Source: Microscillaceae bacterium
Lineage (GTDB): Bacteria; Bacteroidota; Bacteroidia; Cytophagales; Microscillaceae
DNA length: 44,998 bases
NCBI GenBank assembly: GCA_025054775.1
Contig: JANWZA010000038.1
Span: forward strand, 1 to 44,998
Direction of reading: 5' to 3'
Shown here: piece after piece, positions 26,257 to 34,179 of the stretch
How positions within the stretch are numbered: position 1 is the first letter of the stretch
How the letters are laid out: every line of letters starts with the position of its first letter
Notes under the pieces: generated by a model
Databases searched by the model: none
Seen by the model: only the letters and a program-made list of their open reading frames with translations
Told to the model about the DNA's origin: nothing
Translations under genes and position numbers: made by a program

Positions 26257-26284
26257 CCTAAATAAATTCTTTGATTTATTTAGG
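26257..26284 (-). other. perfect hairpin overlapping the fur-family stop codon
   Basis: CCTAAATAAAT at 26257-26267 pairs with ATTTATTTAGG at 26274-26284 around a six-base loop. It includes the stop codon of the Fur-family gene (26276-26278). In the direction of that gene no T-run follows directly, so it may protect the mRNA end or act as a weak terminator. Confidence 0.6.
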
Positions 26285-26716
26285 AGTATTGCACTGTTTG
26301 CAAAGCCCACTTATCAAAAAATAAGTCTCTTGCAACAAATATCCTTGCGGTATAGTTAGTTTAGGAATTTGCAATTCATACAGGCAATTCGTTTGTCCAC
26401 AATGAAGGCATTTGAAATGCACGTGGGTATCATTATGTTTGTATTTATACTCGTAGCATTCGGCTGGGCAAAGAGCATATTTGGGAGTAGATACATCGTC
26501 TAGAACTTTGTGAATAATTCCTTTCTCTTGGAAAGTTTTGAGAGTACGGTAAATGGTTACTCGGTCAAATTCTGCTCCAATGCTATTCTCAATATCAGCC
26601 TGCGAGAGGGCAAAATTTTTTGTTTGGAACAGATTTATCATAGCTAGACGGCAGGCAGTAGTACGTAAGCCATATTTGCTCAAAAATAATTCACTTTGCT
26701 TGTGGTTGTCTATCAT
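26276..26716 (-). CDS. Fur-family metal-responsive transcriptional regulator
   Basis: The 146-residue protein has the N-terminal winged helix of the family (GLRTTACRLAMINLF, then FDRVTIYRTLKTFQEKGIIHK). The C-terminal dimer domain carries a metal-binding cluster, HNDTHVHFKCLHCGQTNC. Two cysteine pairs, CLHC and CKQC near the end, form the structural zinc site known from Fur, Zur and PerR. The typical HHDH motif of iron-type Fur is changed to HNDTHVH. Which metal or signal it senses cannot be assigned; Zur and Fur are both possible. The gene is monocistronic with its own promoter at 26775-26804, divergent from dnaA. Confidence 0.9.
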   Translation of the reverse strand: MIDNHKQSELFLSKYGLRTTACRLAMINLFQTKNFALSQADIENSIGAEFDRVTIYRTLKTFQEKGIIHKVLDDVSTPKYALCPAECYEYKYKHNDTHVHFKCLHCGQTNCLYELQIPKLTIPQGYLLQETYFLISGLCKQCNTPK

Positions 26717-26774
26717 TTCTCAAACTTTTTAAGATAAATTCTTGAACTCACTTTAATAACAAAACAAATTTACT

Positions 26775-26804
26775 CAAATGTAACAATAAGTCTTAAACTT
26801 CAAA
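26775..26804 (-). promoter_or_regulatory. Bacteroidota promoter (TTTG-N18-TACATTTG) for the fur-family gene
   Basis: The minus strand shows TTTG (26804-26801), an 18-base spacer and TACATTTG (26782-26775), one base from the optimal spacing. The leader to the ATG at 26716 would be about 50 bases. I see no clear operator palindrome over it. Confidence 0.65.
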
Positions 26805-27055
26805 ATTTCATACTATACCTGCTTTGGAGAAAGAATACTCTGAAATAGTATTACAGAATAGCATTCAAACTCATCTTAAATGACGTAAATTATGAGGTAA
26901 GTAATCGATTGATTATCAATATATGAGAAAATTTTACTTTTTTGAGTAAAAAACGTGTTTCCCATACAAAAAAGACATATTTTTGAACATTTTTTTACTA
27001 AGATATTCAAGCAATTACAAAAATGGAACAAAAATAAAGTTTAAAGATCATAAAG

Positions 27056-27080
27056 TTATCCATAAAAATACTTACATTTG
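27056..27080 (+). promoter_or_regulatory. dnaA promoter -7 box with a DnaA-box-like site just upstream
   Basis: TACATTTG at 27073-27080 is an exact -7 box, placing the transcription start about 25 bases before the dnaA ATG at 27112. TTATCCATA at 27056-27064 differs by one base from the DnaA box TTATCCACA and lies in the promoter spacer. This suggests autoregulation by DnaA. The rest of the 395-base gap (26717-27111) is AT-rich, holds the fur-family promoter and a small hairpin (TTTTACT 26932-26938 with AGTAAAA 26945-26951), and has no gene that I can support. Confidence 0.55.
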
Positions 27081-27111
27081 TCTCCCGTTGTTGTAAAAGA
27101 TACCAAAAAAA

Positions 27112-28851
27112 ATGTTAGATAGCTCTGCAAGTGAGCATAGGACATCACCTAGTACCTACTCACAACCGACTTCTGTGAATAATCATGAGGATAACAACTT
27201 TCCAAGTCAATCTGCTGACAAAGAGGAAAGAGATACCACTTTGCCCGAGACCTCGCAGAAGTCCCCCACTGTTATGCATGAACATGAGGAGATAAATGAA
27301 AACCTATTCTTGTTTGAATTTACCGCTGACGTAAACACATTACCTGATACTGAACTGACAACCGAAGCAAATACCCATAACGGAGATAACGAAGAAGCAA
27401 AGCCAACAAATTTAGAGAATGAAACAGCTCAATTACAAACCATAGAACTAGACCATGCCACAGTATGGGAGCGATGTTTACGCTACATTCGCAAGCACAT
27501 CTCTAACAAAGACTATAACTTGTGGCTTGAACCTGTAAAATCTTTTCGTTTAGATAACGCTTGCCTTATAGTAACCATCCCGAACCGAGCTTTTTATGAC
27601 TGGATTGAGGAGAACTGTTCCCAATTTATTCGCGAAGCCTTAGACCTTATCATTGGAGAACATGCAAAACTTAGATACCGCATTGAGAAACCTATCTCTA
27701 CTGAGCTACCAATTAATAAATACCCTTACAATAAAAACCTATTGCAAATTCCCTATCAAAGTAGCAAAGAAGCAGCTATTTTGATAGAAAAAAACGAGTA
27801 TTGGAAACATTTACAAGGTGATTTTCAACTTAATCCTGACTATACATTTGAGAATTTTATCGAAGGTGATTGCAACCGCATGGCTCGTAACGCCGCCTAC
27901 GCCATAGTGGAAAAACCAGGAAAAACCTCTTTCAATCCGTTTATGATTTACGGGGGAGTGGGGCTAGGTAAAACTCATCTCTTGCATGCCATCGGCAATG
28001 CCGTGCAAAGGTATATGGAAGATAAACGTGTTATATACATCTCTATTGACAAATTTACTAATCAATTTATTGATGCCCTCAAAAACAACAAATTACATTT
28101 ATTTAGCGAATTTTATACGCAAATAGATATCCTACTTTTAGACGATATACAATATCTTGCAGGCAAAGATAAAATGCAAGAGATGTTTTTTAATATTTTC
28201 AATACTCTCAAGCAATGTTCTAAGCAAATTGTAATGACTAGCGATCGCCCTCCCGCCGAGCTAGAAGGGCTACAAGATAGACTTATCTCGCGCTTCAAAT
28301 CAGGACTAATTACAGACCTACAACAACCTGACCTTGAAACGCGACTAGCTATTCTACGAAAAAAAATTCAAAATGAAAACATCTTTATCCCTGACGAGGT
28401 AATAGAATACCTAGCAAATGCGATTGATACAAATATACGCGAACTAGAAGGTGCTATGATTACTCTTATGGCTCAAACCTCGCTCACAGGGCAAGTCCCT
28501 ACTCTTGCTATGGCAAAAAAAGTTGCTCAAGAGATAGTACAAACCTCACAGGATAGTAAAAGGATAAGCATAGATGATATACAACTTATTGTAAGTGAAC
28601 ACTTTAACCTTACTATACAAGAACTTAAAGACAAAACACGCAAAAAGGAAATTGTAACAGCAAGGCAAATAGCTATGTATTTGGCTAAAAAATATACCGA
28701 ATTTTCGCTCAAATCTATTGGCTATCATTTCGGAGGACGCGACCATAGCACCGTTATCCACGCTATCCAATGCGTAGAGGAGATGCTCGCACAAAGTCGC
28801 GAAATGAGAGCTCACATAGAACACTTATCTAAAATTCTGGCAGAGAAGTAA
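27112..28851 (+). CDS. dnaA: chromosomal replication initiator protein DnaA, with long N-terminal extension
   Basis: DnaA binds 9-base boxes at the replication origin and opens the duplex with ATP. The 579-residue protein has domain I from about residue 120 (WERCLRYIRKHISNKDYNLW) and the AAA+ domain with Walker A GGVGLGKTH near 281-289 and Walker B LLLDDIQYLAG near 341. The arginine-containing segment is SRFKSGLI. The C-terminal helix-turn-helix ends in the signature GGRDHSTVIHAI. In front of domain I are about 118 acidic, Ser/Thr/Asn-rich residues of low complexity, which usual DnaA proteins of about 450-480 residues lack. The promoter position supports the ATG at 27112. Domain II is short. 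No dnaN follows. Confidence 0.96.
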   Translation: MLDSSASEHRTSPSTYSQPTSVNNHEDNNFPSQSADKEERDTTLPETSQKSPTVMHEHEEINENLFLFEFTADVNTLPDTELTTEANTHNGDNEEAKPTNLENETAQLQTIELDHATVWERCLRYIRKHISNKDYNLWLEPVKSFRLDNACLIVTIPNRAFYDWIEENCSQFIREALDLIIGEHAKLRYRIEKPISTELPINKYPYNKNLLQIPYQSSKEAAILIEKNEYWKHLQGDFQLNPDYTFENFIEGDCNRMARNAAYAIVEKPGKTSFNPFMIYGGVGLGKTHLLHAIGNAVQRYMEDKRVIYISIDKFTNQFIDALKNNKLHLFSEFYTQIDILLLDDIQYLAGKDKMQEMFFNIFNTLKQCSKQIVMTSDRPPAELEGLQDRLISRFKSGLITDLQQPDLETRLAILRKKIQNENIFIPDEVIEYLANAIDTNIRELEGAMITLMAQTSLTGQVPTLAMAKKVAQEIVQTSQDSKRISIDDIQLIVSEHFNLTIQELKDKTRKKEIVTARQIAMYLAKKYTEFSLKSIGYHFGGRDHSTVIHAIQCVEEMLAQSREMRAHIEHLSKILAEK

Positions 28852-28966
28852 ACCTAACTCTCTTTTAATAAAAATTGCCTTCTTAGGAAAGATTAAATCA
28901 TTGATTTGCAGGTTTTTATAAGTAATAAAAACTTTAAAAAACTTAATTGACTAGCGTATAACGCTT

Positions 28967-29383
28967 ATGGAGCATTTGGTAAATAAAGTAATAAAACAAG
29001 CGCGCTCTTTCCTAGGCGTTAGATATCAGTGGGGTGGAAACTCATACATGGGAATTGATTGTTCAGGCTTAATACAAGAGGCTTTCAAAGCAATAGGAGT
29101 AATGCTACCTCGTATAGCAGGCGACCAAGCCAAAACAGGCTCCTTTGTAGAAATAGATGAACTGCAACCTGGTGATTTGGTATTTTTTACTGATCAACCA
29201 GGAAATACTACCATTACCCACGTGGGTATGGTTACAAAACCTGACTATGACAAAAATTCAGTGATTTTTATTCATGCTAGTACTGCCCAAGGCGTAGTAG
29301 AAGATGACCTGTTGAAACCTTGGTGGCAAGAGTTATATCTTACGGCTTCGCGCCCTCATATTTTTAAGCCTATAGCTTCATAA
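28967..29383 (+). CDS. NlpC/P60 cysteine peptidase without a signal peptide
   Basis: The 138-residue protein is an almost bare NlpC/P60 domain. The catalytic triad is visible as C32 in GIDCSGLIQ, H85 in ITHVGMV and H103 in FIHAST. It also has the usual QWGGNS segment before the cysteine. Members cut bonds of the peptidoglycan stem peptide, usually outside the cytoplasm. Here the N-terminus (MEHLVNKVIKQARSFLG) has no signal or membrane segment, and the upstream frame meets a stop five codons earlier. It is therefore either cytoplasmic, perhaps acting on recycled peptides, or exported by another route. The acyltransferase gene follows after seven bases, which points to an operon. Confidence 0.88.
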   Translation: MEHLVNKVIKQARSFLGVRYQWGGNSYMGIDCSGLIQEAFKAIGVMLPRIAGDQAKTGSFVEIDELQPGDLVFFTDQPGNTTITHVGMVTKPDYDKNSVIFIHASTAQGVVEDDLLKPWWQELYLTASRPHIFKPIAS

Positions 29384-29390
29384 TGGTGCT

Positions 29391-30272
29391 ATGAAAGCCC
29401 TACTATATAAAATTTTATTTACTTTTCTATACTTACTTTCTTTACTACCTTTTTGGTGCTTGCACCGTTTAGCTGACTTTCTATTTTTATTTATTTTTTA
29501 TCTAATTAACTACCGAAAAGAAGTAGTTGAGGCTAATTTAGCACGTGCCTTCCCCGAAAAAAGCCCTGCAGAACGCAAAAAAATAATGCGTACTTATTAC
29601 TTACACCTTTGCGATTTAATAGTAGAAACTATAAAAACCCAAACCATTTCGCAAAAAGCTTTAGCCCAACGCCTACATACACCCAACATTGATTTTTTGC
29701 TCGCTAAAATAGCCCAAGGCGAAAGCATAATGGTTTTGACCTCTCACGTAGGAAACTGGGAATGGCATCTTGCCCTCGTGCCAATACTCAAACTACATAC
29801 ATTTGCTATTTATCAGCCTTTAAGTAATCCTTACTTTGATGCATATATTCGCAAAATGCGCAGCCGCTTTCAGGCACAAATGGTATCTATGCAACAAATT
29901 CCTAAACTCTTGCTAGAAGCGCACCAAAGCCAAAAGCAACATATAAGTTGGTTTGCCGCAGACCAAGCCCCCAAACCTAAAACCGCTTTTTGGACCACTT
30001 TTTTGCACCAAGATACACCTTTTCATACAGGTTATGAAAAATTGGCAATGCGTTTGAACTGTGCAGTAGTATATTTTTATCTACGAAAAACAGGACGAAG
30101 TCGGTATAAATTAGAGATTTTACCTATGCGTGAGCCAAACCAACCACTTCAAGAAGGGCAACTCGTGAGCCAATACGTTAAGATTTTAGAAAAACAAATA
30201 CAAGAAAATGCCCCGTACTGGCTGTGGTCGCACAAGCGATGGAAATATGCACGCCCTAACAATAAAAATTGA
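29391..30272 (+). CDS. lipid A biosynthesis (LpxL/HtrB-type) acyltransferase
   Basis: This is a 293-residue inner-membrane acyltransferase of the LpxL/LpxM family, which moves an acyl chain from acyl-ACP to the lipid A precursor. An N-terminal membrane anchor (about 8-38) is followed by the family segment EVVEANLARAFPEKS. The catalytic H(X4)E motif is SHVGNWEW (H119, E124). A DQAPKPK segment and a C-terminal WLWSHKRWKY are typical. It begins seven bases after the NlpC/P60 gene, and its stop codon overlaps the next start (TGATG), so the three genes are translationally coupled. Some relatives in this phylum may acylate other lipids such as ornithine or sulfonolipids, so the substrate is inferred. 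Confidence 0.9.
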   Translation: MKALLYKILFTFLYLLSLLPFWCLHRLADFLFLFIFYLINYRKEVVEANLARAFPEKSPAERKKIMRTYYLHLCDLIVETIKTQTISQKALAQRLHTPNIDFLLAKIAQGESIMVLTSHVGNWEWHLALVPILKLHTFAIYQPLSNPYFDAYIRKMRSRFQAQMVSMQQIPKLLLEAHQSQKQHISWFAADQAPKPKTAFWTTFLHQDTPFHTGYEKLAMRLNCAVVYFYLRKTGRSRYKLEILPMREPNQPLQEGQLVSQYVKILEKQIQENAPYWLWSHKRWKYARPNNKN

Positions 30273-31036
30273 TGAAGAGTATGCTTTTTTGGAAGTACGG
30301 TCTCTTGTTTATTTTTAGTATCTTAGCAGGCTTTATCAATACTTTGGTAGGAAGTGGTAGCCTTATTATGTTGCCCTTGCTTATTTTTGTAGGACTTAGC
30401 CCGCAAGTAGCCAACGGTACTAACCGAGTAGCTATTTTGGTGCAAAGTGTGGTAGCTTTGCATACTTATTTCCAACATAGTACGCTTTCTTTGAAAGGCA
30501 GTTATGCACTAATTGTGTCAGCATGTGGAGGGGCTTTGCTTGGGGCATGGTTAGCCACACAAATTAGCCCTAAACTTTTTGAGTATTTTTTGGGTTTTCT
30601 TATGTTAGCTATGTTTTTTGTAGTATTGCTTAAACCTGAAAAATGGTTCAAAAATGCCCCTAATCTATTCAATAAGCAAAATAACATCACAAGTTGGATT
30701 GTTTTGTTTGCGGTAGGAATTTATGGCGGTTTTGTGCAAGGAGGGGTAGGAGTTTTTTTGATGGCTTCGCTCATAATGCAAGTGGGTTACGATTTACACA
30801 AAACTAATGCCCTCAAATTATTGATTATAAGCTTGTATGCTTTACCTGTTTTACTAATTTTTGCTTATTATGGACAGGTAAACTGGGGGATAGGCGGAAT
30901 TACCGCAATAGGGCAAGGAATAGGTGCCTATTTAGGAGCAAAATTTGCATTAACTAATGTTAATATCCACCTTTGGACCTATCGGCTTTTATTGATTATC
31001 TTACTCGTATCAGCGTTTCATTTTTGGTTTAGCTAA
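30272..31036 (+). CDS. TauE/SafE family membrane transporter
   Basis: The 254-residue integral membrane protein has about eight hydrophobic segments in two related halves. The first half opens with AGFINTLVGSGSLIMLPLL and NGTNRVAILVQS. The second opens with GIYGGFVQGGVGVFLMASL and KTNALKLLI. This duplicated Gly-rich pattern is that of the TauE/SafE (DUF81) family, which exports sulfite, sulfoacetate or other anions, with many members of unknown substrate. I chose the ATG at 30272, which overlaps the acyltransferase stop by one base, over an in-frame TTG one codon earlier. No sulfur-metabolism gene is nearby to suggest the substrate. Confidence 0.85.
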   Translation: MKSMLFWKYGLLFIFSILAGFINTLVGSGSLIMLPLLIFVGLSPQVANGTNRVAILVQSVVALHTYFQHSTLSLKGSYALIVSACGGALLGAWLATQISPKLFEYFLGFLMLAMFFVVLLKPEKWFKNAPNLFNKQNNITSWIVLFAVGIYGGFVQGGVGVFLMASLIMQVGYDLHKTNALKLLIISLYALPVLLIFAYYGQVNWGIGGITAIGQGIGAYLGAKFALTNVNIHLWTYRLLLIILLVSAFHFWFS

Positions 31037-31073
31037 TTTTTTTATCAACTATTATTCTAATTTTTACTGAATT

Positions 31074-31946
31074 ATGCTAAAAAAATATCTATTCTCTTTG
31101 ATAATATTTTTCTTTTCTACAAATTTTACAATCCTAAAACCTGCATATCAAATTTTTGATCTTAAAGGTAAAGCTACTACTTACGAAAAATTAAAAGAAA
31201 CCGCACAAAAAGCCGATGTAGTGCTTTTTGGTGAACTACACAACAATCCCATTTGCCACTGGTTACAACTGCAATTGCTTAAAGATTTACATAAAGAACT
31301 GAAAAACAGCCTTATCCTTGGAGCAGAAATGTTCGAAGCAGACGACCAAATAGTGCTAAATGAATACTTGCAAACGCTTATTACAGAAAAACATTTGGAA
31401 AAAGAAGCCAAACTTTGGGATAACTATAAAACGGATTACAAACCACTTTTAGATTATGCTCTACAAAATAAAATTCCTTTCATTGCTACTAACATACCTC
31501 GCCGCTATGCAAGTATCGTATCTAAAAAAGGATTAGAGTTTTTGGAAAAAAACATCCCAGAGGAAGCTAAAAAATACATCGCTCCCTTACCCATTCAGGT
31601 TGATGTAACTTTGCCTAACTATACCAAAATGCTTGAAATGATGCCCTCAGCACACCCCGAAGTAGGGCAAAACTTTATCAGAGCCCAAGCCATCAAAGAT
31701 GCTACAATGGCACATTTCATTCTCAAAAACTGGCAACCTAAATATTGCTTTTTGCATTTCAATGGTACATATCACTCTAATAACTTTGAAGGCATAGTTT
31801 GGTATTTGAAAAAAGCAAATCCTACGCTCAAAATTTGTACCATTGCCTCAGTAGAGCAAACTAACATTAGCCAACTGACCCAAGAAAACCTTAACCTTGC
31901 TGACTTTACCATAGCTATCCCTGAAGATATGACTAAAACCTACTAA
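31074..31946 (+). CDS. ChaN-family exported protein
   Basis: The 290-residue protein opens with a hydrophobic export signal (MLKKYLFSLIIFFFSTNF). The ChaN/PF04187 domain follows with VVLFGELHNNPICHWLQ, LGAEMFEADDQ, a FIATNIPRRYA segment and YCFLHFNGTYHSNNFEGIVWYL. In Campylobacter ChaN is a haem-binding surface lipoprotein. Other members are distant relatives of the erythromycin-esterase/TraB fold, and the conserved GE.H and H.NG.YH segments are what I use for the call. No lipobox is visible, so it should be periplasmic or held by its uncleaved signal. It lies 37 bases after the TauE/SafE gene and may belong to the same operon. Haem binding is inferred, not shown. Confidence 0.82.
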   Translation: MLKKYLFSLIIFFFSTNFTILKPAYQIFDLKGKATTYEKLKETAQKADVVLFGELHNNPICHWLQLQLLKDLHKELKNSLILGAEMFEADDQIVLNEYLQTLITEKHLEKEAKLWDNYKTDYKPLLDYALQNKIPFIATNIPRRYASIVSKKGLEFLEKNIPEEAKKYIAPLPIQVDVTLPNYTKMLEMMPSAHPEVGQNFIRAQAIKDATMAHFILKNWQPKYCFLHFNGTYHSNNFEGIVWYLKKANPTLKICTIASVEQTNISQLTQENLNLADFTIAIPEDMTKTY

Positions 31947-32113
31947 ATGTACTGCCAAGAAATGTTACACAGAGAAAAACACGACACTGAATAAAAATAC
32001 TTATATTTCTTGCCACGAATCCATAAATTTAAGCTAATTTTATTCTCAAATTATGTGTTTATTACTTACTTCTTAGTCTTGTTCGCAAGTTAAATTTTTG
32101 ATAACATTTACTA

Positions 32114-32497
32114 ATGGATTTTCTCAAAGGTTTAGTATTTTTGCTCATTCCATTGAGCATTTTATTGATTTTACTTTGCGTTGATACCTTTGTATTTTCG
32201 CTCAATCTGCATCCTTTTAAGTGGGCAATTACTTTGTTCTTTTTTATGCTTTCGTTCTCTGTCAAATTATTTTTAGATTATGCTTATCATTATCAACCTA
32301 ATAAATTTCAATTTTATTTTTTAGCAACTTCCATTGTACGTCTTTTATTAAGTGCTTTCTTTTTTACTATCCTCCTTTTGATAGGAATTGACCACCAAAG
32401 TTTGATAAGTTTTGTAATTACATTTTTAATTCATTATTTTTTGTATCTATTTTTTGAGATTTACTTTTTGTTGCTTAAATTGCGAACCAAAAACTAA
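32114..32497 (+). CDS. four-helix membrane protein upstream of atpB, AtpI-like by position
   Basis: The 127-residue protein is almost entirely hydrophobic, with four predicted membrane helices (about 5-28, 36-55, 66-90 and 98-122) and a basic C-terminus. It ends 16 bases before atpB on the same strand. In many bacteria a small membrane protein (AtpI or AtpI-like) occupies this place and helps c-ring assembly. I see no sequence motif that proves the family, so the call rests on position, topology and size. The 167-base gap before it shows no clear promoter. Confidence 0.7.
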   Translation: MDFLKGLVFLLIPLSILLILLCVDTFVFSLNLHPFKWAITLFFFMLSFSVKLFLDYAYHYQPNKFQFYFLATSIVRLLLSAFFFTILLLIGIDHQSLISFVITFLIHYFLYLFFEIYFLLLKLRTKN

Positions 32498-32513
32498 ACT
32501 ATCATTATAGTAT

Positions 32514-33674
32514 ATGTGTAAAAGTTTTACCAAGCGCGCACGTAAAGCCCTAACAACTAGCTTATTAGCTACCTTTTTTGTTTTTTTTACTATACCCACC
32601 CAAGCAAGTGGTGAAGAAGGCAAGGAGTTTAGCCCCGGAGAAATGATTTTACACCATATAGCCGACTCGCATGAATGGCATTTTTTCAGCATCGGTAATC
32701 TTCACATTTCTTTACCTTTACCTGTAATCTTGATTGTTGATGGTAAAATAGATATTTTCCTCTCCAGCGAATTTCACCACGCAAAGATAGTGGAGATTAC
32801 ACACGAAGGTGAAAAAGTAAAAGCTAAAAAACTAGTGCGAGGGGAAAACACATATTTACTTATCCACGATAAGATTAAAGTAGAAGGCGACAAGATGCTA
32901 ATAGATTTGTCTATCACCAAAAATGTAACTTCTTTGTTTTTGAGTGTAATTCTAATGTTTTGGGTATTTACCAGTGTGGCAAAAGGGTATAAGGTGAATG
33001 CAGGTAAACCTCCTAAGGGTATTCAGGCATTTTTTGAGCCGATTATTGTTTACATTCGTGATGAAATTGCTATACCTGCCTTAGGTGATAAGCATGAAAA
33101 ATATTTGCCTTATTTGCTTACCTTGTTCTTTTTTATTTGGTTCAATAACCTTTTGGGCTTAATGCCTGGAGGAGCAAATCTCACAGGAAATATAGCTGTA
33201 ACTATGACTTTGGCAGTGCTTACATTTCTTATCACTACATTTACTGCTAAAAAAGCCTACTGGTCGCATATTTTTACCCCACCCGTACCTTTGCCCTTGT
33301 ATATTATCATGATACCTGTAGAAATTATTGGTATTTTTACCAAGCCTTTTTCTTTAATGGTGCGTCTTTTTGCTAACATTACCGCAGGGCATACTATTAT
33401 TTTGAGTTTGTTAGCCCTCATTTTTATCTTTGGGCAAATGAATGTAGCTTTGGGCTTTGGCGTGGGTATCTTTAGCGTGGCTTTTGCCGTAGCAATGAAT
33501 ATGTTAGAATTATTTGTAGCAATTTTGCAAGCTTATGTATTTACTTTGCTCTCAGCTATGTATTTTGCTAATGCCATAGAAGAGCATCATCATGAAGGGC
33601 ATGAGCACGAACATCACCATGCTCACAACGAAGAGGTGAAAGAATACGTAAAGACACCTATTCATAATTATTGA
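32514..33674 (+). CDS. atpB: ATP synthase F0 subunit a
   Basis: Subunit a forms the two proton half-channels next to the c-ring. The 386-residue protein has a cleavable-looking signal at the N-terminus (TTSLLATFFVFFTIPTQASG) and a periplasmic domain of about 100 residues. The conserved membrane part follows: LTLFFFIWFNNLLGLMPGG, then the essential arginine in SLMVRLFANITAGHTI, and LELFVAILQAYVFTLLSAMYF. The long N-terminal part is common in this phylum. The C-terminus carries a tail with nine histidines (EEHHHEGHEHEHHHAHNEE). The gene is followed by 118 AT-rich bases before atpE. Confidence 0.95.
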   Translation: MCKSFTKRARKALTTSLLATFFVFFTIPTQASGEEGKEFSPGEMILHHIADSHEWHFFSIGNLHISLPLPVILIVDGKIDIFLSSEFHHAKIVEITHEGEKVKAKKLVRGENTYLLIHDKIKVEGDKMLIDLSITKNVTSLFLSVILMFWVFTSVAKGYKVNAGKPPKGIQAFFEPIIVYIRDEIAIPALGDKHEKYLPYLLTLFFFIWFNNLLGLMPGGANLTGNIAVTMTLAVLTFLITTFTAKKAYWSHIFTPPVPLPLYIIMIPVEIIGIFTKPFSLMVRLFANITAGHTIILSLLALIFIFGQMNVALGFGVGIFSVAFAVAMNMLELFVAILQAYVFTLLSAMYFANAIEEHHHEGHEHEHHHAHNEEVKEYVKTPIHNY

Positions 33675-33774
33675 AAAATGGTAAGCAATTGATACAAAAT
33701 TGATATAAATGATATAAATTGCAATAAAAAACTTCAAACTATTTTTACTTTTATCTTTTTTAATTTTTCTTTAA

Positions 33775-34062
<288 letters not shown>

Positions 34063-34069
34063 AGCAAAC

Positions 34070-34105
34070 ACACATTCTAAGGCTTGCTTAGAATGTGTTG
34101 CTTTT
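34070..34105 (+). terminator. intercistronic hairpin with T-run between atpE and atpF
   Basis: ACACATTCTAAG (34070-34081) and CTTAGAATGTGT (34087-34098) form a perfect 12-pair stem with a five-base loop, followed by TGCTTTT. This has the form of an intrinsic terminator, although both flanking genes belong to the ATP synthase. It could lower transcription past atpE or stabilise the 3' end of the upstream mRNA. Confidence 0.8.
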
Positions 34106-34142
34106 CAATAACAAAATCAATCGTCTCTTCAAACTTTTACTA

Positions 34143-34150
34143 TATCTTTG
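34143..34150 (+). promoter_or_regulatory. Bacteroidota -7 box (TATCTTTG) in front of atpF
   Basis: TATCTTTG is an exact TAnnTTTG match 30 bases before the atpF ATG and 38 bases after the T-run of the preceding hairpin. No matching TTTG is seen 19 bases upstream. It suggests that atpF onward has its own transcription start. Confidence 0.5.
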
Positions 34151-34179
34151 TAGTGTTCTATCATTTTAGCAGTATACAT

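Noticed and set aside
26717-27111. Possible replication origin upstream of dnaA.
   Set aside because: Only one near-consensus DnaA box was found and no clustered boxes. A dnaA gene alone does not place the origin, and a GC-skew analysis would be needed.
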